NCBI RefSeq assembly: GCF_002443255.2
Contig: NW_019211454.1
Coordinates: 51,151,885-51,215,884, forward strand
Reading direction: 5' to 3'
Length of the DNA: 64,000 nucleotides
Source of the DNA: Varroa destructor
Taxonomy: Eukaryota > Arthropoda > Arachnida > Mesostigmata > Varroidae
This document shows, in pieces, positions 52,101 through 62,146 of this stretch. Positions within the stretch are counted from its first letter, which is position 1; every line of letters starts with the position of its first letter. Below the pieces are notes generated by a model. It ran no database searches, was not told the DNA's origin, and saw only the letters and a program-made list of their open reading frames with translations. Position numbers and translations under genes: made by a program.

Positions 52101-55100
52101 TAAATGACATTAAGAAGCACGAACTGGCCTAAAGACTCTCGTTCATAGGATAGGCTGTGACGTACTCACCTGTAATGCTGAAAGTCTTTCCTGCGCTTCC
52201 AATTGTAATGGTCCGCTCCCACATGCCGGGAAGCGTGTCTACCAAAAACGGATAGAGAAAAGCCAGTAAGCCACAATATACTAGCGAACTAAACGTGAAC
52301 ATTTTATATGACTATGTAGCAAAGCGTATTACAATTATCGCGTCTGTCTACTATCTACGCCTGAGAATGTATATATTGGGTTGTCGAAAAAATATTGGCA
52401 GTTTTCATCCAAAACTGAAGCAAACACCGTTCGTAATTTAAAATGATGTTGCGACCGATGGCCTTCTACCGTCCACCACTGTAGGACCTCTGTCCTAAAA
52501 TACTTATCCAAATGTACTAAATGACGAAATTTTGTATTCTTGCATTGGAATTTAATTAACACCCCTGCCGAGCGGTTTCTGCAGAGACTGAAACAGATGG
52601 TAGCCTGACAGTGTGAGATCGGGGCTATGGCGGATGCATCAAAATTTCCCACTGAAACTCTCTTAATTTTTGTAGGCTTACTAAATATTTATGTGGTTTG
52701 GCATTGTCAAAGTAAATGACGACACATTTTATGTTCACTTATTCTGGTCAACTTTCTTCAATGGCTGGTTGTAATCCTATTAGTGGTTGACAGTGGAAGT
52801 CACAATTAATCGTTCCGTCAGGGGACACCAGCGCATGCGAATGTCTTCCACTCTTACCAGACACGTAGCAATACCTTCTTTTGTGTCAGAGTGCGCTTTG
52901 TCAGACTGTCAAGCACATTTTTTTATTTGTATATCGTATCGTATGTAATCAATTTTTCAGAAGCCCTCGGTGATCAAATGCTTTAACAATTGTTTGACTT
53001 CGTTGAGTTTCTGCAGAATTTAGCACACGAAAATAAATACTTGTGTGTTAATCTGCGTGGCATGTAAACATCAAATTTGTTTTTATTGCCAACTTTCTTC
53101 AGATGGTTTAAAAAAGTTTGGTGATAAATGTTTACTTCCTTGAAAATATCACGGCTATTCACGTGCCGGTCTTATTCAACGTTAACCATTAGTTCTTTTG
53201 TAAGCGGTCGACTACTACAAGCAACATTTTCGTATGGAAATTTTTACAACGAAAGCAGCCTAATGACATTCGGGCCAATTCATCCGACAACGAACCTTGA
53301 CGAAAAGCAGCAGAAATTTTTCGTGGGCCGAAGTAGTATCTATGCCTTTATCGTAATCAAATTGTGAAATGTAGCGCATTTCAATTTTATCACAGCTACT
53401 AATGCTAAGTATTAGCTTTCAAAGGACATCAACTGACCTGACACGGCTCATATTATCTCAAATATGCGACTTTAAAACAATTATGCTAAAAAACGGTTGT
53501 ACTTTTTCGACAACCCAATGTATATATGTGTGTGTGTGTGGAAAGTGGGTTGCTCATCCCGCTATAGAACTACACGCCCGAAAACGCTGCCAGGACCAAT
53601 CACTTAAGGAGAAGTATCGTACCCAGTAAATTTTACCAATAAACGCATGTTAACATTTAATAAGAGAATGTACGGCAGTAAATTGATATCTTAGCTTCAA
53701 TTTGTAATCAAAATATATATTGTATGATACACTTTCTCACAATCGAATGTTGGGTTAATATAAGGCTATTTTTACGAAATTCAAAACAGTAATTGTTTAT
53801 GCCTGTGTATTCAAATCAGGTGACAGTTCTGTGGTAGCTAAATAACAGAGCTATGATACCATAATAAGTTTAAACCAATACGTCGTACGCTAGATTTTAT
53901 GGGCCCTCAAATAAAAACATCTCAGTCCACATCCTCTATACAGGTGTATAGTAATATATATATAAAGAAATTTACATAGCATTAGTACACGTATGTATAC
54001 GAAGACTTTCAAAATATAAGGCAGTTGTTCGGAGGAAAAAACGTTGTTTCGAGTGCTATCATTGTATGATACGTACTCATCCGAATGTGCTTGGAGCCAT
54101 TATAGACTATCCATTCGTACACTTCGTCCATAACGGCTACAACGTTGTGCTTCTTGCATAGATCACCAATTATAGTCAACTCGTCCTGCAGCAAAAATAG
54201 AAATAGTATATGGTATTGTAGCACAATAGCTAACTTTTGCATTCTACAAAATGATATGTTATCGTTGTAGGGTCACATCACGCTTACTCTTAATATTTCA
54301 TGTATCGCAGTCGCATAAATATAACAAGATATATTCAACATAATTCGATGTAAGTCCCATTTGCTGTTAACTACAAAGGTGGACACCACTACCTCGTGAT
54401 CTAGATAACACGGTAAATGATTTATTATAACTATACTCATCTGCCACGATGGAAAAGTTAGATACTAGCTCTGCGCGCACACTTATAAAATGTTTTTTCA
54501 ATTTCATGTTTCACAGAATGCAGAAAAGAACAACTTACCTTTGAGAAAACCTTGCCGAGGGGATTATGCGGGGTATTAACGACAATGAGCTTCGTTTTAT
54601 CTGAAAACTTCGAAGCCAACTCAACGGGATCGAGAACCCAGTCAGCGGATGATATGTGGTCGCCCGTTTTTTTCTGTAGAACAGAAATAATTAGCTCATT
54701 GACACTCATTTAGTGAGTGATTACTGACCTTAGGTGGCCTTTAAGGTTGCTCACACATAACACCTATTTGTATCTCGACCCTAGTTTGCATACCAGCGAG
54801 CTCAGCGCGATGAGTGTAGGTAAGCAACCAAATAGTCTAAACTAATTTCAACATCAGCACTACTTGTATTTGCCGATCCGTTAACGTGCGTCCTCATAAA
54901 TAGGTAACTAATAACTACTTCGCATTATTTCGCAGTGAGGCCTTTTACTGCCAGACTATTGCCGCCCCCTCAAATAACCGCCTAACTAGACAGCATACCT
55001 CAATGAAAAGGCCTGACGGATCTTGCGCCGACAATGTAAGTTAACAGATTACAGGTCGTAGACAGTACTGCAAAGCGGACGGTATATTCTCCTTAATACA

Positions 55101-56579
55101 TTTTGTACCACATATCGACACTGCCGTTAATAGCATATTGAGTAGCACTAAGTGACAGGGAGGAATTCGAAAAATATTATTCGATTAAATTGTTTTCTGA
55201 GCACGGTCCTACTAACCAGTCTAAGAGGAATAAAGACGGGAGTTCCCCCGGCCATCCGTACCATTGGCTCGTAGCAATCATAGAACGGTTCAATGATGAT
55301 CACCTCGTCCCCTGAATTGCAATTATCAAGTTATGTTAACGCTTATTAATTATTACACTTCATATATTAGATAGAGATGACTGTGACAAAATAGTGCATA
55401 ATGTCAAAATTTAATAAAATTATAGTTACCATGTCTGTAAAGCGTTGTTTAGGATTTCTTTTGCATTTAAGATTTTGAAGTAATTATCAAAGGTAAGTAA
55501 GGCATAATGACGCGAACACGATGTTAAAAAAAAAATTGGCATAAAAACACGTTTGGACAAGTTAACGGGGTCCCGTCTGAATCCGTCACATAGTAATCGG
55601 TACTTTTTAAAAAAACAACGTCCAAGGTAAACAGAATCAAGAATGCTCTAATTTTTTATTAAATAGCTATACCGAAATTATTATAGCTTGCAAAATGTAC
55701 GGACTATAATCAAATTTGGCGCTAGTCAAAGAGAAAAATTATAGCTTACCTGGATTCACATATCCCATAAACACACAAAAGAGAGCTTCATACGCTCCTA
55801 CTGTAACGAGCACTTCGGTATTCGGATTAACCTCGTGTTCTGTTAGCTTACTGTACAGCGCTGAGAGGGCATTCACTAGACGAGGAACGCCCTAAGTTGG
55901 GCGTGTAAAAATAATACAAAAAAAAAGTATAGCGGCTATATTTTGACGTCTACACCGAAGATATGCCTTAGAATCACAGACGTTCGGATTTAGAGCAACC
56001 CTTTATAAAACATAAAAAATGAATATTCAATTCATATATCATTGTAATTGTTTATAGTTAGGGCTCCAGTAAACAGTGGCCGTGAAATTATATTAGGCAT
56101 GCAACGTTACTTCCATCGGATTTTACTTACGAATCCACGGGCGTACTGATGAATCATAAAATCGCCACCCTTTATGATAGCCTCGCGGAGGGGTCTTGCA
56201 ACGCTTTCAGGAGGAGGCATGTCTGGAAAACCCTGCCCAAGGTTAACAGGTTTATTCTCAAGGGCTAGCCGGCCGAATTCAATCCTAGAAATAGACAATG
56301 ATCCATAAATAAATGTCAGACTAAATTTTGTTAAAACTAGTATGCATATATAAAACATATATTTTTTCTTCGATAGTTGAAACCTCATAACTTCATCTTC
56401 CAATATTTATATATAATGACTCTGTGACCAATTCATCATATAATACAAGCAACAAATGTCATCAGTCATAATACTGTACGTTAAGCGAACGACTTCGATA
56501 ATTAAAGTACAGGTAAAGATAATCACCAAACGCTCTCGCCCATTCCGGCTACACGTTCAGCTGGAGCGAATTTCGACAT
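40050..56579 (-). CDS. KYAT1: Kynurenine--oxoglutarate / glutamine transaminase, 10 exons, 420 residues
   Basis: A fold-type I PLP aminotransferase. The family converts kynurenine plus a 2-oxo acid to kynurenic acid and also acts on glutamine and cysteine conjugates. Exons, 5' to 3' on the minus strand: 56579-56527, 56284-56131, 55891-55750, 55311-55217, 54673-54539, 54185-54077, 52238-52170, 52015-51731, 47327-47167, 40109-40050. They total 1263 nt with all phases agreeing and GT/AG borders throughout. Key residues: W18, the PLP aspartate and tyrosine in DEVYEW (D213, Y216), N185 in NTPHNPLGK, the Schiff-base lysine K247 in GSAGKTFS, and the carboxylate arginine R396 in YIRFCF. W18, N185, D213, Y216 and K247 have the same numbers as in human KYAT1, which fixes the start. 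No targeting peptide at this start, so probably cytosolic. Introns 6, 8 and 9 are 1.8, 4.4 and 7.1 kb; intron 6 carries a mariner relic. Confidence 0.93.
41376..41423. repeat. 22-bp inverted repeat, one mismatch, 4-nt loop, in KYAT1 intron 9
   Basis: TGTTGAAAAATTAACGAAAAAT (positions 41376-41397) faces its near-complement at 41402-41423. The one mismatch is at the ACG/ATG position. Confidence 0.88.
45716..45743. repeat. 12-bp AT inverted repeat in KYAT1 intron 9
   Basis: AATTAATTAATA (45716-45727) and TATTAATTAATT (45732-45743) pair perfectly around a 4-nt loop. Confidence 0.75.
47167..47327 (-). CDS. KYAT1: KYAT1 exon 9 (residues 348-401)
   Basis: The acceptor is TGTTTTCAG and the donor AAG|GTAATT. 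It encodes [20 protein letters not shown] and NYIRFCFFK, matching the FVKWM...GLVAIPVSIFY and YIRFCFVK blocks. R396 binds the substrate carboxylate. Confidence 0.92.
47364..47413. repeat. Perfect 23-bp inverted repeat at the 3' end of KYAT1 intron 8
   Basis: Arms 47364-47386 and 47391-47413 pair without a mismatch around AAAA. The stem includes TTGGGTTTATGTACAGTAAC. It lies 36 nt upstream of the exon 9 acceptor, where a branch point is expected. Confidence 0.93.
49600..49628 (+). repeat. ATT/AAT microsatellite in KYAT1 intron 8
   Basis: An imperfect trinucleotide run of about nine units. Confidence 0.85.
51731..52015 (-). CDS. KYAT1: KYAT1 exon 8 (residues 253-348)
   Basis: It begins [10 protein letters not shown] and includes [15 protein letters not shown] and VPQGGYFL, all conserved in the family. 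The donor is TTCG|GTGAGT. Confidence 0.93.
52170..52238 (-). CDS. KYAT1: KYAT1 exon 7, PLP-lysine exon (residues 230-253)
   Basis: It is a 69-nt exon encoding [21 protein letters not shown]247 forms the internal aldimine. The acceptor is TTTGGTAG and the donor GTGAGT. Confidence 0.93.
52376..53518 (-). mobile_element. Degenerate mariner-type DNA transposon in KYAT1 intron 6
   Basis: The ends are inverted repeats: TTGGGTTGTCGAAAAA is identical for 16 bp at both termini, with weaker matching for about 15 bp more. The left flank is the TA target dinucleotide; the right flank reads TG, perhaps a mutated TA. At 1143 bp it is shorter than a full-length mariner (about 1.3 kb). A broken transposase runs on the minus strand, the same direction as KYAT1. 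The element lies wholly inside the intron between exons 6 and 7, so it does not break the host gene. Confidence 0.88.
52380..53390 (-). pseudogene. Mariner transposase remnant, multiply frameshifted
   Basis: Mariner blocks appear in order, spread over three frames. An N-terminal [20 protein letters not shown] lies near 53306-53370. A helix-turn-helix-like [10 protein letters not shown] follows, then NHLKKVG and [11 protein letters not shown], then QKKVLLRVW. The catalytic DNAKPHK lies at about 52690-52708 and the PDL...GYHLF...SLQN block near 52575-52625. In-frame stops and shifts separate the blocks, and the first catalytic aspartate is not recognisable. The C-terminal reading enters the inverted repeat, as in mariner elements. 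It cannot encode an active enzyme. Confidence 0.85.
53524..53540 (+). repeat. Short GT microsatellite beside the mariner end
   Basis: TATATATGTGTGTGTGTG directly abuts the right end of the transposon. Confidence 0.8.
54077..54185 (-). CDS. KYAT1: KYAT1 exon 6 (residues 194-230)
   Basis: It encodes [18 protein letters not shown], carrying D213 and Y216. The acceptor is TTGCTGCAG and the donor ATGA|GTACGT. Confidence 0.93.
54539..54673 (-). CDS. KYAT1: KYAT1 exon 5 (residues 149-193)
   Basis: It encodes [13 protein letters not shown] and [16 protein letters not shown]185 contacts PLP in the family. Confidence 0.93.
55217..55311 (-). CDS. KYAT1: KYAT1 exon 4 (residues 117-148)
   Basis: It encodes [20 protein letters not shown], nearly identical to vertebrate KYAT. 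The donor is GTTAGT. Confidence 0.93.
55750..55891 (-). CDS. KYAT1: KYAT1 exon 3 (residues 70-117)
   Basis: It starts [10 protein letters not shown], equivalent to GYPPLTKILA in human KYAT1, and carries [12 protein letters not shown], the PLP-phosphate region. The donor is GTAAGC. Confidence 0.9.
56131..56284 (-). CDS. KYAT1: KYAT1 exon 2 (residues 18-69)
   Basis: The acceptor is TTTCTAG and the donor GTAAGT. It contains [14 protein letters not shown], the hallmark of kynurenine aminotransferases, and [12 protein letters not shown]. Confidence 0.93.
56527..56579 (-). CDS. KYAT1: KYAT1 exon 1 (residues 1-18)
   Basis: It encodes [18 protein letters not shown] and ends at GTTTG|GTGATT. The frame is also open upstream for six codons to an AG at 56598-56599, so this exon may begin before the ATG. 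Confidence 0.82.
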
Positions 56580-58563
56580 GGCTGTAATGTTTTTATCCTG
56601 TAAAAGAAACCTCCACACATTACATTATTAAAATCACAGCTCCATTGGAAGTACTGACACTTTGAGTTGTCACTTGAATATAACAAATGAGTTTGTCAGT
56701 CAAAAGTTCGAAGTAATCCACTTGAAGAACTCGGAACGTAGTAACACAAACGGCAAAAAGTGCTTAAGTTAATATAAACTACTATGCAAACGATTAAATC
56801 ATCAATAAACAATCCGTTTCGAGCCTGTGGTCAGATGTAACTAAATCAAGCAAATGCTGACGAACAAATTCATTTAGAATCCAATTCCATATCTATGGCT
56901 GTTATAGTTAACCAAATAATATATCTGCTACTCATCTTAAAACGAACAACGCTAAAGGTAGCAGGAAGTGAAATAGAAGGTATCTCAAAGTCAAATAGTT
57001 GTACTTGATTTTTCTAAATTCACACTTTACCCAGTTCAACAATTTACTTTTGATATTATACAAAGATTTTGTTGCTTCGTCGGTCGATAATTTCTACATA
57101 AACCTAACATAAATATATGTTAGCTTATTGGGTCTCTCTCAGCGTTCTGAGTTTTCAAAAAAGCGCGCGGCTTTCTATCACGGCATAGTAGATGACTCAA
57201 ATTGTGCATAATATTTCTTTACAGATGCACATATTATCTAAAAGTATCAATTCACCATGATAGTGCTGAAGTTGACAAGCGACCGACGACTGGCCAAAAC
57301 TCTTCTATAGCTGGATCGCGCGAGCAATGCGGTGAGCAACATCTTTAGCAATTAGATAGCAGCAGATGACAGACCAGAAAATCGACAATAATAAAAATGA
57401 AAAATGTAGACTGCAGGGTGCAGATAAACAGGCATAAATAACGACATATTATAAGATATTAATAATTAGAATTTAGACGTTAGCTAAACTTAATTGGTTG
57501 TTAATTGCCTGCATAACAACAGATCCTACGGTTTTTTTTACAAAGAACTAGATCAAGTTAATCTAATTACAATATGAAGAGAGTTAAAAGCGCAGCGGGA
57601 TTTGAGGGCAATTCTGATAGCTCAAAATTAAGCCACAGGAATAATAAAAATACCCATAACCGACCTAGTACACGGTAAATTTTAAAAATCGTTACGTATA
57701 TAATGTGGCAATATTGGTAGTTGATAATAAGTATTATTAGTGTCCTAATTTAATAACTCATTAAGAACCCATTTGTAAAATGCAAAGCGAAATTAGACAT
57801 GTACTCCAAAAAAAAAAAAATTATTTATAATAGCAAGACTTTCCTTCCATGTTGTATTAGAATGACACGTAATAGTTCACTTAATTTCTTTGTTTCTTGT
57901 ATTAGTCTATATTTCAAATGTTTTCAAAATTTGATGGAAATGAGCTTGTAAGGCAGAGACAATCTTACTGTGGGGCAATCGATTCAGTACACGGAATTGC
58001 GAAAAATAGTATTGTTATTTATTGCGGTACAAGCAGAGATACTATGGGTAATAAAGGATTATTATCGTATTAAACGAACAAATATAAACGGCGAGTGGAA
58101 CGAGTTTTACGCTCGGTACTACCGTTAAATATTGTCCCCTCTGTCAACATATGATTAGGTGTGTCTGCCGTCGGCCCGCACCTTACGTGTCTCTAAGTTT
58201 AGTAGGCAAAAAAGTCACTGCATCATTACTTGGCCTCTCGCCATAGATGACGTGTATATAGGCAAGCCTGAGTCTCCACGCGTGGAATCTAAAATCACCA
58301 AATCAGGCCAAGCGGTAAAACAAACAAGAGGTTTGTTTTTACCAGAGTTCCGAACGCTATCTGACGTTTAAAATTTCTTTGTAATTTGTATTACACAAAT
58401 ACACGGTGTTCTGAGACGAACGGTCACCCAGTGAACACTATGCATGGTATAATTAACAGAGCAGGTCCTCCTATCTTTGAAAAGGTGAGGGAAGAATCCA
58501 CATGAATATCAACAAACCAGTGCTACGTACCGAATACGGACAACGGAAATCCGAAACAAATAA

Positions 58564-58948
58564 ATGGGAAGCGATACTGCAGGTCAAAGATATGCTGGTT
58601 CACCTGTCGACAAAATGAATCCGTCAAAAAAGCAAAAGGCAGATGAGCAGACAGACAAGCCCGAGTTCGTTTCCGACAACAAACGCAAAAACGGGAGCAG
58701 AGACGACCCGGTCACCTTGCACTGTTTCTGTTTGAAGATAGCATCTGTTGCATTATATCATATCAGGTGAAGGTGAACGTGGCGTCTGCAGTCGTCACTA
58801 CGATTTCGAACGATGGCTACCTCTCTCCAAAAACGTCATGGTCCCGCTAACAGGGCCTATTAAGACAGTGATGCTTTTTGATATTCCCTCGTTTTTGGTG
58901 GAAGCATCGCAAAACGTCTTCCAGAAATTGGAAAAACCGGACGGATAA
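58564..58948 (+). other. Possible coding stretch, unrecognised
   Basis: An ATG frame from 58564 encodes a lysine- and aspartate-rich segment (MNPSKKQKADEQTDK). A second frame running to a stop at 58946-58948 encodes RHYDFERWLPLSKNV and FDIPSFLVEASQNVFQKL. An AG at 58765-58766 could be an acceptor, but no donor joins the two parts in a consistent phase. Composition is more protein-like than the surroundings. Function unknown; may be chance. Confidence 0.2.
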
Positions 58949-59350
58949 TGGAAGAAAGGCGGGCGCAAGCCGGCTTTATCTTATCTATTGTTATCGGCCA
59001 GAATTGTTGACTGCGTAATGGCACGATTCTTAGGTGTCACCATTAGCACAGTATAGGACATCTGAAGACGACAGTAGTGCATCTCTCTCCAAGTTTAGAA
59101 ATGGACTATGTATCTTGCCTTATTTCGAACTTCTCACTTGCGTCTCGTTAGGGATATGATTGAACAAATGGCATTAAACACCTGCTCAAGCACAGAACAT
59201 AACTTTTTTTCCGTGTTTTAACTCGGGTGCTTAGGCCACTAGACATTCGTTTAATACGGTAGCATGGATCTCAGCACGAAACAAAGTATGTCTACGCCTA
59301 GATTCAAACATAGATTATTACGTGTCTCCAAGTTAAGCGATTTAACTTAC

Positions 59351-59489
59351 CCGCTACGCTACAACGGAAATGAAAAAGCGCGCCTGACAGCTGATGAACA
59401 TAGATGGCAGTAGATAAACCCGTCGAGCTTCGATGCAGCTCAGACAAGACGCAACCCAGTGGAGAGGGTAACCAATGTAAACAAACCAT
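59351..59489 (-). other. Candidate upstream KYAT1 leader exon
   Basis: A minus-strand frame opens with ATG at 59489 and stays open for 46 codons to a strong donor (GCGG|GTAAGT). Splicing to an AG two bases before the KYAT1 start codon (acceptor 56582-56583) would keep the frame. The peptide has several Arg/His and only one acidic residue, as in mitochondrial presequences. The acceptor is weak. Inference only. Confidence 0.25.
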
Positions 59490-60025
59490 GAACGACGAAA
59501 CTTAACATCGTTTTTCGAAGCCAGTCAGCGAGGTGCTTTAACAGATGTGTTTATAAAAAGAAGCGCTGCGAGCTAGTGTTAACATACCTAACAGCTGAGT
59601 TCGGTCAAAGGAGCTCTTGTGATTAACAACTGATGCCATTTTTACGTATGGAGGTAGCAGGCCGCTTATAAAATATAAGGAAGCGATTACCTGATTTGTA
59701 GCCGACGCAGTGAAATTGTGATTTACTCAAAAGGAGGTGGTTGAATCCATTTGAATAACGTTTTTCATTGCAATTGTGCAATACGTATGTGTCGTCAAGG
59801 AAGCTAGAAGCAGTAGGTTGCATATTCTTCTTGTGTCTTTTGATCGGAAGTCTAATCGATGAAAGCATCAATCCATTTCGACGTTAATAGAATATGACCA
59901 TTACCAGTAAATATTCGGTGACCAGCAGAAGTGACGTTGTTATTTATAAAGAGATGTTGCATGTTCGTTTCTTTTCTTTGCGTAATACTTATTAGCAAGC
60001 ATGTTCGCGCCGCTCCCCTTTTTTA

Positions 60026-60083
60026 TACTGAAATGTGTAAACTATATATATATATATATATACATAGTTTACACATTTCAGTA
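60026..60083. repeat. Perfect 18-bp inverted repeat around a TA-rich core
   Basis: TACTGAAATGTGTAAACT (60026-60043) is mirrored at 60066-60083. The 22-nt core is mostly TATATA, so the whole 58 bp can fold as one long hairpin. It lies 640 bp upstream of the NFATC2IP-like start. Confidence 0.93.
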
Positions 60084-60723
60084 ATAATGGTACCAAATTT
60101 TGTATACAAACGCAAATACATACACTATTCTAGCGTAGCTGTAAATGAACGAGCAGTGGTTCTCATTATATACAAGGCTATATTGGAATATTATTATATC
60201 ATATTAAAACTGTGACCTCGTTCTATTATGTCCTAATAAGGAAAAAAATCAAATCACTTGTGAATTATCTGATATTTATTTAATGCTTTATTTATGATTC
60301 ACTAAAATACAGTCAGAGGGTAATATGATAGTGAAATATGCATCGTTTGTTTTCAACAGTGCGTCCCATTTTGATAATTGACAAATTTACTCATCCGGAA
60401 GAAAGACTTAAAGAGCGATGTCTGCGACCAGCATAATGTTTCTAATTTTCAGATCATTATAAAAATATTATTAAGATGGCGGGCGATAGACTTTGACTTT
60501 GACAAATGGCTCTTTTATCGAGTTATTTTTTGGTAACGCATATAAAGTTCAAAATTGAGTCCAATTTTAAGCTTTTACTAAGAACCCACTTATAGACCTG
60601 GCTTGAAATAAGCTGAAGCTCCACTCTTTTTTGATAATCTAATTTACTACAATACCAAATAACTCCGTACCGGACATCTCTCTCATTTGCAGTTTTTATA
60701 CGTATCAAAGTACTGCGCTCATA

Positions 60724-60948
60724 ATGGCTGTAAGCCGAACAGTTCACGGCCTCGCGGGTCTAATTGAGTCCGACATGTCAGGAAGTGAAAGCGATGACTG
60801 TGGAAAATTTCTACGTTGTAAAGCAAGCAAATCTGTTTTTGACGTGCCTGGCATCTTCAATGAAGACGTCACTCGAAAACTTCGAGAAGGCGAGCGTATT
60901 CAGCTGGAAATGGCAACAGCTGTTGAGAGTCCCAAGAAAACATTGGAG
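60724..60948 (+). CDS. NFATC2IP: NFATC2IP-like exon 1 (residues 1-75)
   Basis: It encodes an acidic, probably disordered N-terminus (MSGSESDDCG from residue 18). The donor is at 60949. No known domain. Confidence 0.75.
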
Positions 60949-62146
60949 GTGAGAGCAATGAGTAAGTGATAGAAGCTCACTGTCATTTACCCATCAATTA
61001 ATTAATTTGTTAAGTGCTGAGTTATAAATCTATATAATCGAGTTATAAATCTGCTGAGTAAATATCTTTTATAATACATTTGGTGAACAAGTTAAAATGT
61101 AATGCAGTTTTGTTTTATTGAGTGCAACAAAATGCATACTGATTGCGTAAAAAACTGGTTAATATTGTTGATACTTTAGGCAACAATCATTAAAATTCTT
61201 TATAATATTTTGATTACTGCAGCTATGATAACGTAATTGTTTTTTAAATAGAATTACATGAATTCGATGTCGTGCTAATATGCCGCTGAATACTTATATA
61301 GAAATAGTTGCAAGTTACCGTTTTTCGTACTATTTCATTTACTTCATTCAGCTTATTGATCTGACGAACTCACCGTCCAGGATCGATGATAACGTTAGTC
61401 CCGTGCGAAAACGTCCCCGACGAACCAGATCAAGTCGCGGGTCCTCTTTTAAGAGTTACGTAGGTCTACGCAATTACGTTCATCTAATTACTAGTGATAG
61501 CGATGATCATAGCGACTGCTCAGATAACGGCGGTGATTATCATATGAGTAAAAGGTCGTCACGCGTTAGCGACGCAAGCTTGATCGATCTGAACATTTCT
61601 CATCGAACTGAGCTGGATGATGAAACCGAAGGAAACATCTACAGAGTCGTCATAACTCAAATCTGTAACGAAGACGCTCGTGTCATAGTGAGACTAACAG
61701 AAAAAGACAACATGCAGAAACTGTTTTCGGAGGCAGCAATCATTACTGGCCGGAAAGGTATTCTGATGATGGGCTCAGAAGAGAATCGGCGCGAAGTCCT
61801 GCCAGAAGACACCGTCCAGAGCTTGGGTCTGTCTACCGTTGGCTTGACACGAATGGAGTTTGTTCCTATCAGCGGGCACAGCGATACTCACGGCGCGTCC
61901 CCAGCGGGGTTCAGAATCAAGTTTATTACCGGAAATCGCCGTGAAACGAAAGAGATCCGGTGTAAATCTAATGAGCCACTTGGAGCTATATTCAAGCGTT
62001 ACTGTGTCGCGGCGGGCGTACAGAGAACCGATGTCGTGTTTAAATTTGATGATGAAATTATGGAAGATAATGGAACTCCTGCACAGCTGGGTATTGATTC
62101 CGGTGATATTGTCGAAGCACATCTTCAGCACTCGCATCGGAATTAA
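60724..62146 (+). CDS. NFATC2IP: NFATC2IP/Rad60/Esc2-type protein with two SUMO-like domains, 2 exons, 339 residues
   Basis: Members of this family bind the SUMO-conjugating machinery and act in genome stability (Rad60, Esc2) or NFAT signalling (vertebrate NIP45). Exons 60724-60948 and 61352-62146; donor GAG|GTGAGA, acceptor CATTCAG, phase 0, TAA stop. Residues 171-245 form the first SUMO-like domain (IYRVVITQI to TRMEF). Residues 262-333 form the second (FRIKFI, IFKRYCVAAGV, VVFKFDDE, LGIDSGDIVEAHL), the best conserved part. SUMO-interacting motif candidates are LIDLT (76-80, at the exon junction), VHLIT with acidic serines after it (118-127) and LIDLN (152-156). A basic run RKRPRRTRSSR (94-104) is a likely nuclear signal. 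Start 60724 has A at -3 and G at +4; an in-frame ATG at 60775 gives a protein 17 residues shorter and cannot be excluded. Somewhat shorter than vertebrate NFATC2IP. Confidence 0.86.
61352..62146 (+). CDS. NFATC2IP: NFATC2IP-like exon 2 (residues 76-339)
   Basis: It carries the SUMO-interacting motifs, the nuclear signal and both SUMO-like domains. The acceptor AG is at 61350-61351. The frame is also open upstream to an ATG at 61280, but that stretch is hydrophobic, intron-like sequence. Confidence 0.88.
   Translation, partial: LIDLTNSPSRIDDNVSPVRKRPRRTRSSRGSSFKSYVGLRNYVHLITSDSDDHSDCSDNGGDYHMSKRSSRVSDASLIDLNISHRTELDDETEGNIYRVVITQICNEDARVIVRLTEKDNMQKLFSEAAIITGRKGILMMGSEENRREVLPEDTVQSLGLSTVGLTRMEFVPISGHSDTHGASPAGFRIKFITGNRRETKEIRCKSNEPLGAIFKRYCVAAGVQRTDVVFKFDDEIMEDNGTPAQLGIDSGDIVEAHLQHSHRN

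Larger units (their letters stand above)
56598..60723. other. Intergenic region between divergent KYAT1 and NFATC2IP-like genes
   Basis: About 4.1 kb holding the 5' regions of both genes, transcribed away from each other. A candidate upstream KYAT1 exon lies at 59351-59489, a possible small coding stretch at 58564-58948, and a TA-cored palindrome at 60026-60083. Sequence between about 57.9 and 59.5 kb is GC-richer than its flanks. Confidence 0.6.

Noticed and set aside
52335..52652. 105-codon minus-strand frame at the mariner end, as an independent gene
   Set aside because: It mixes out-of-frame and in-frame pieces of the transposase C-terminus and reads through the inverted repeat.
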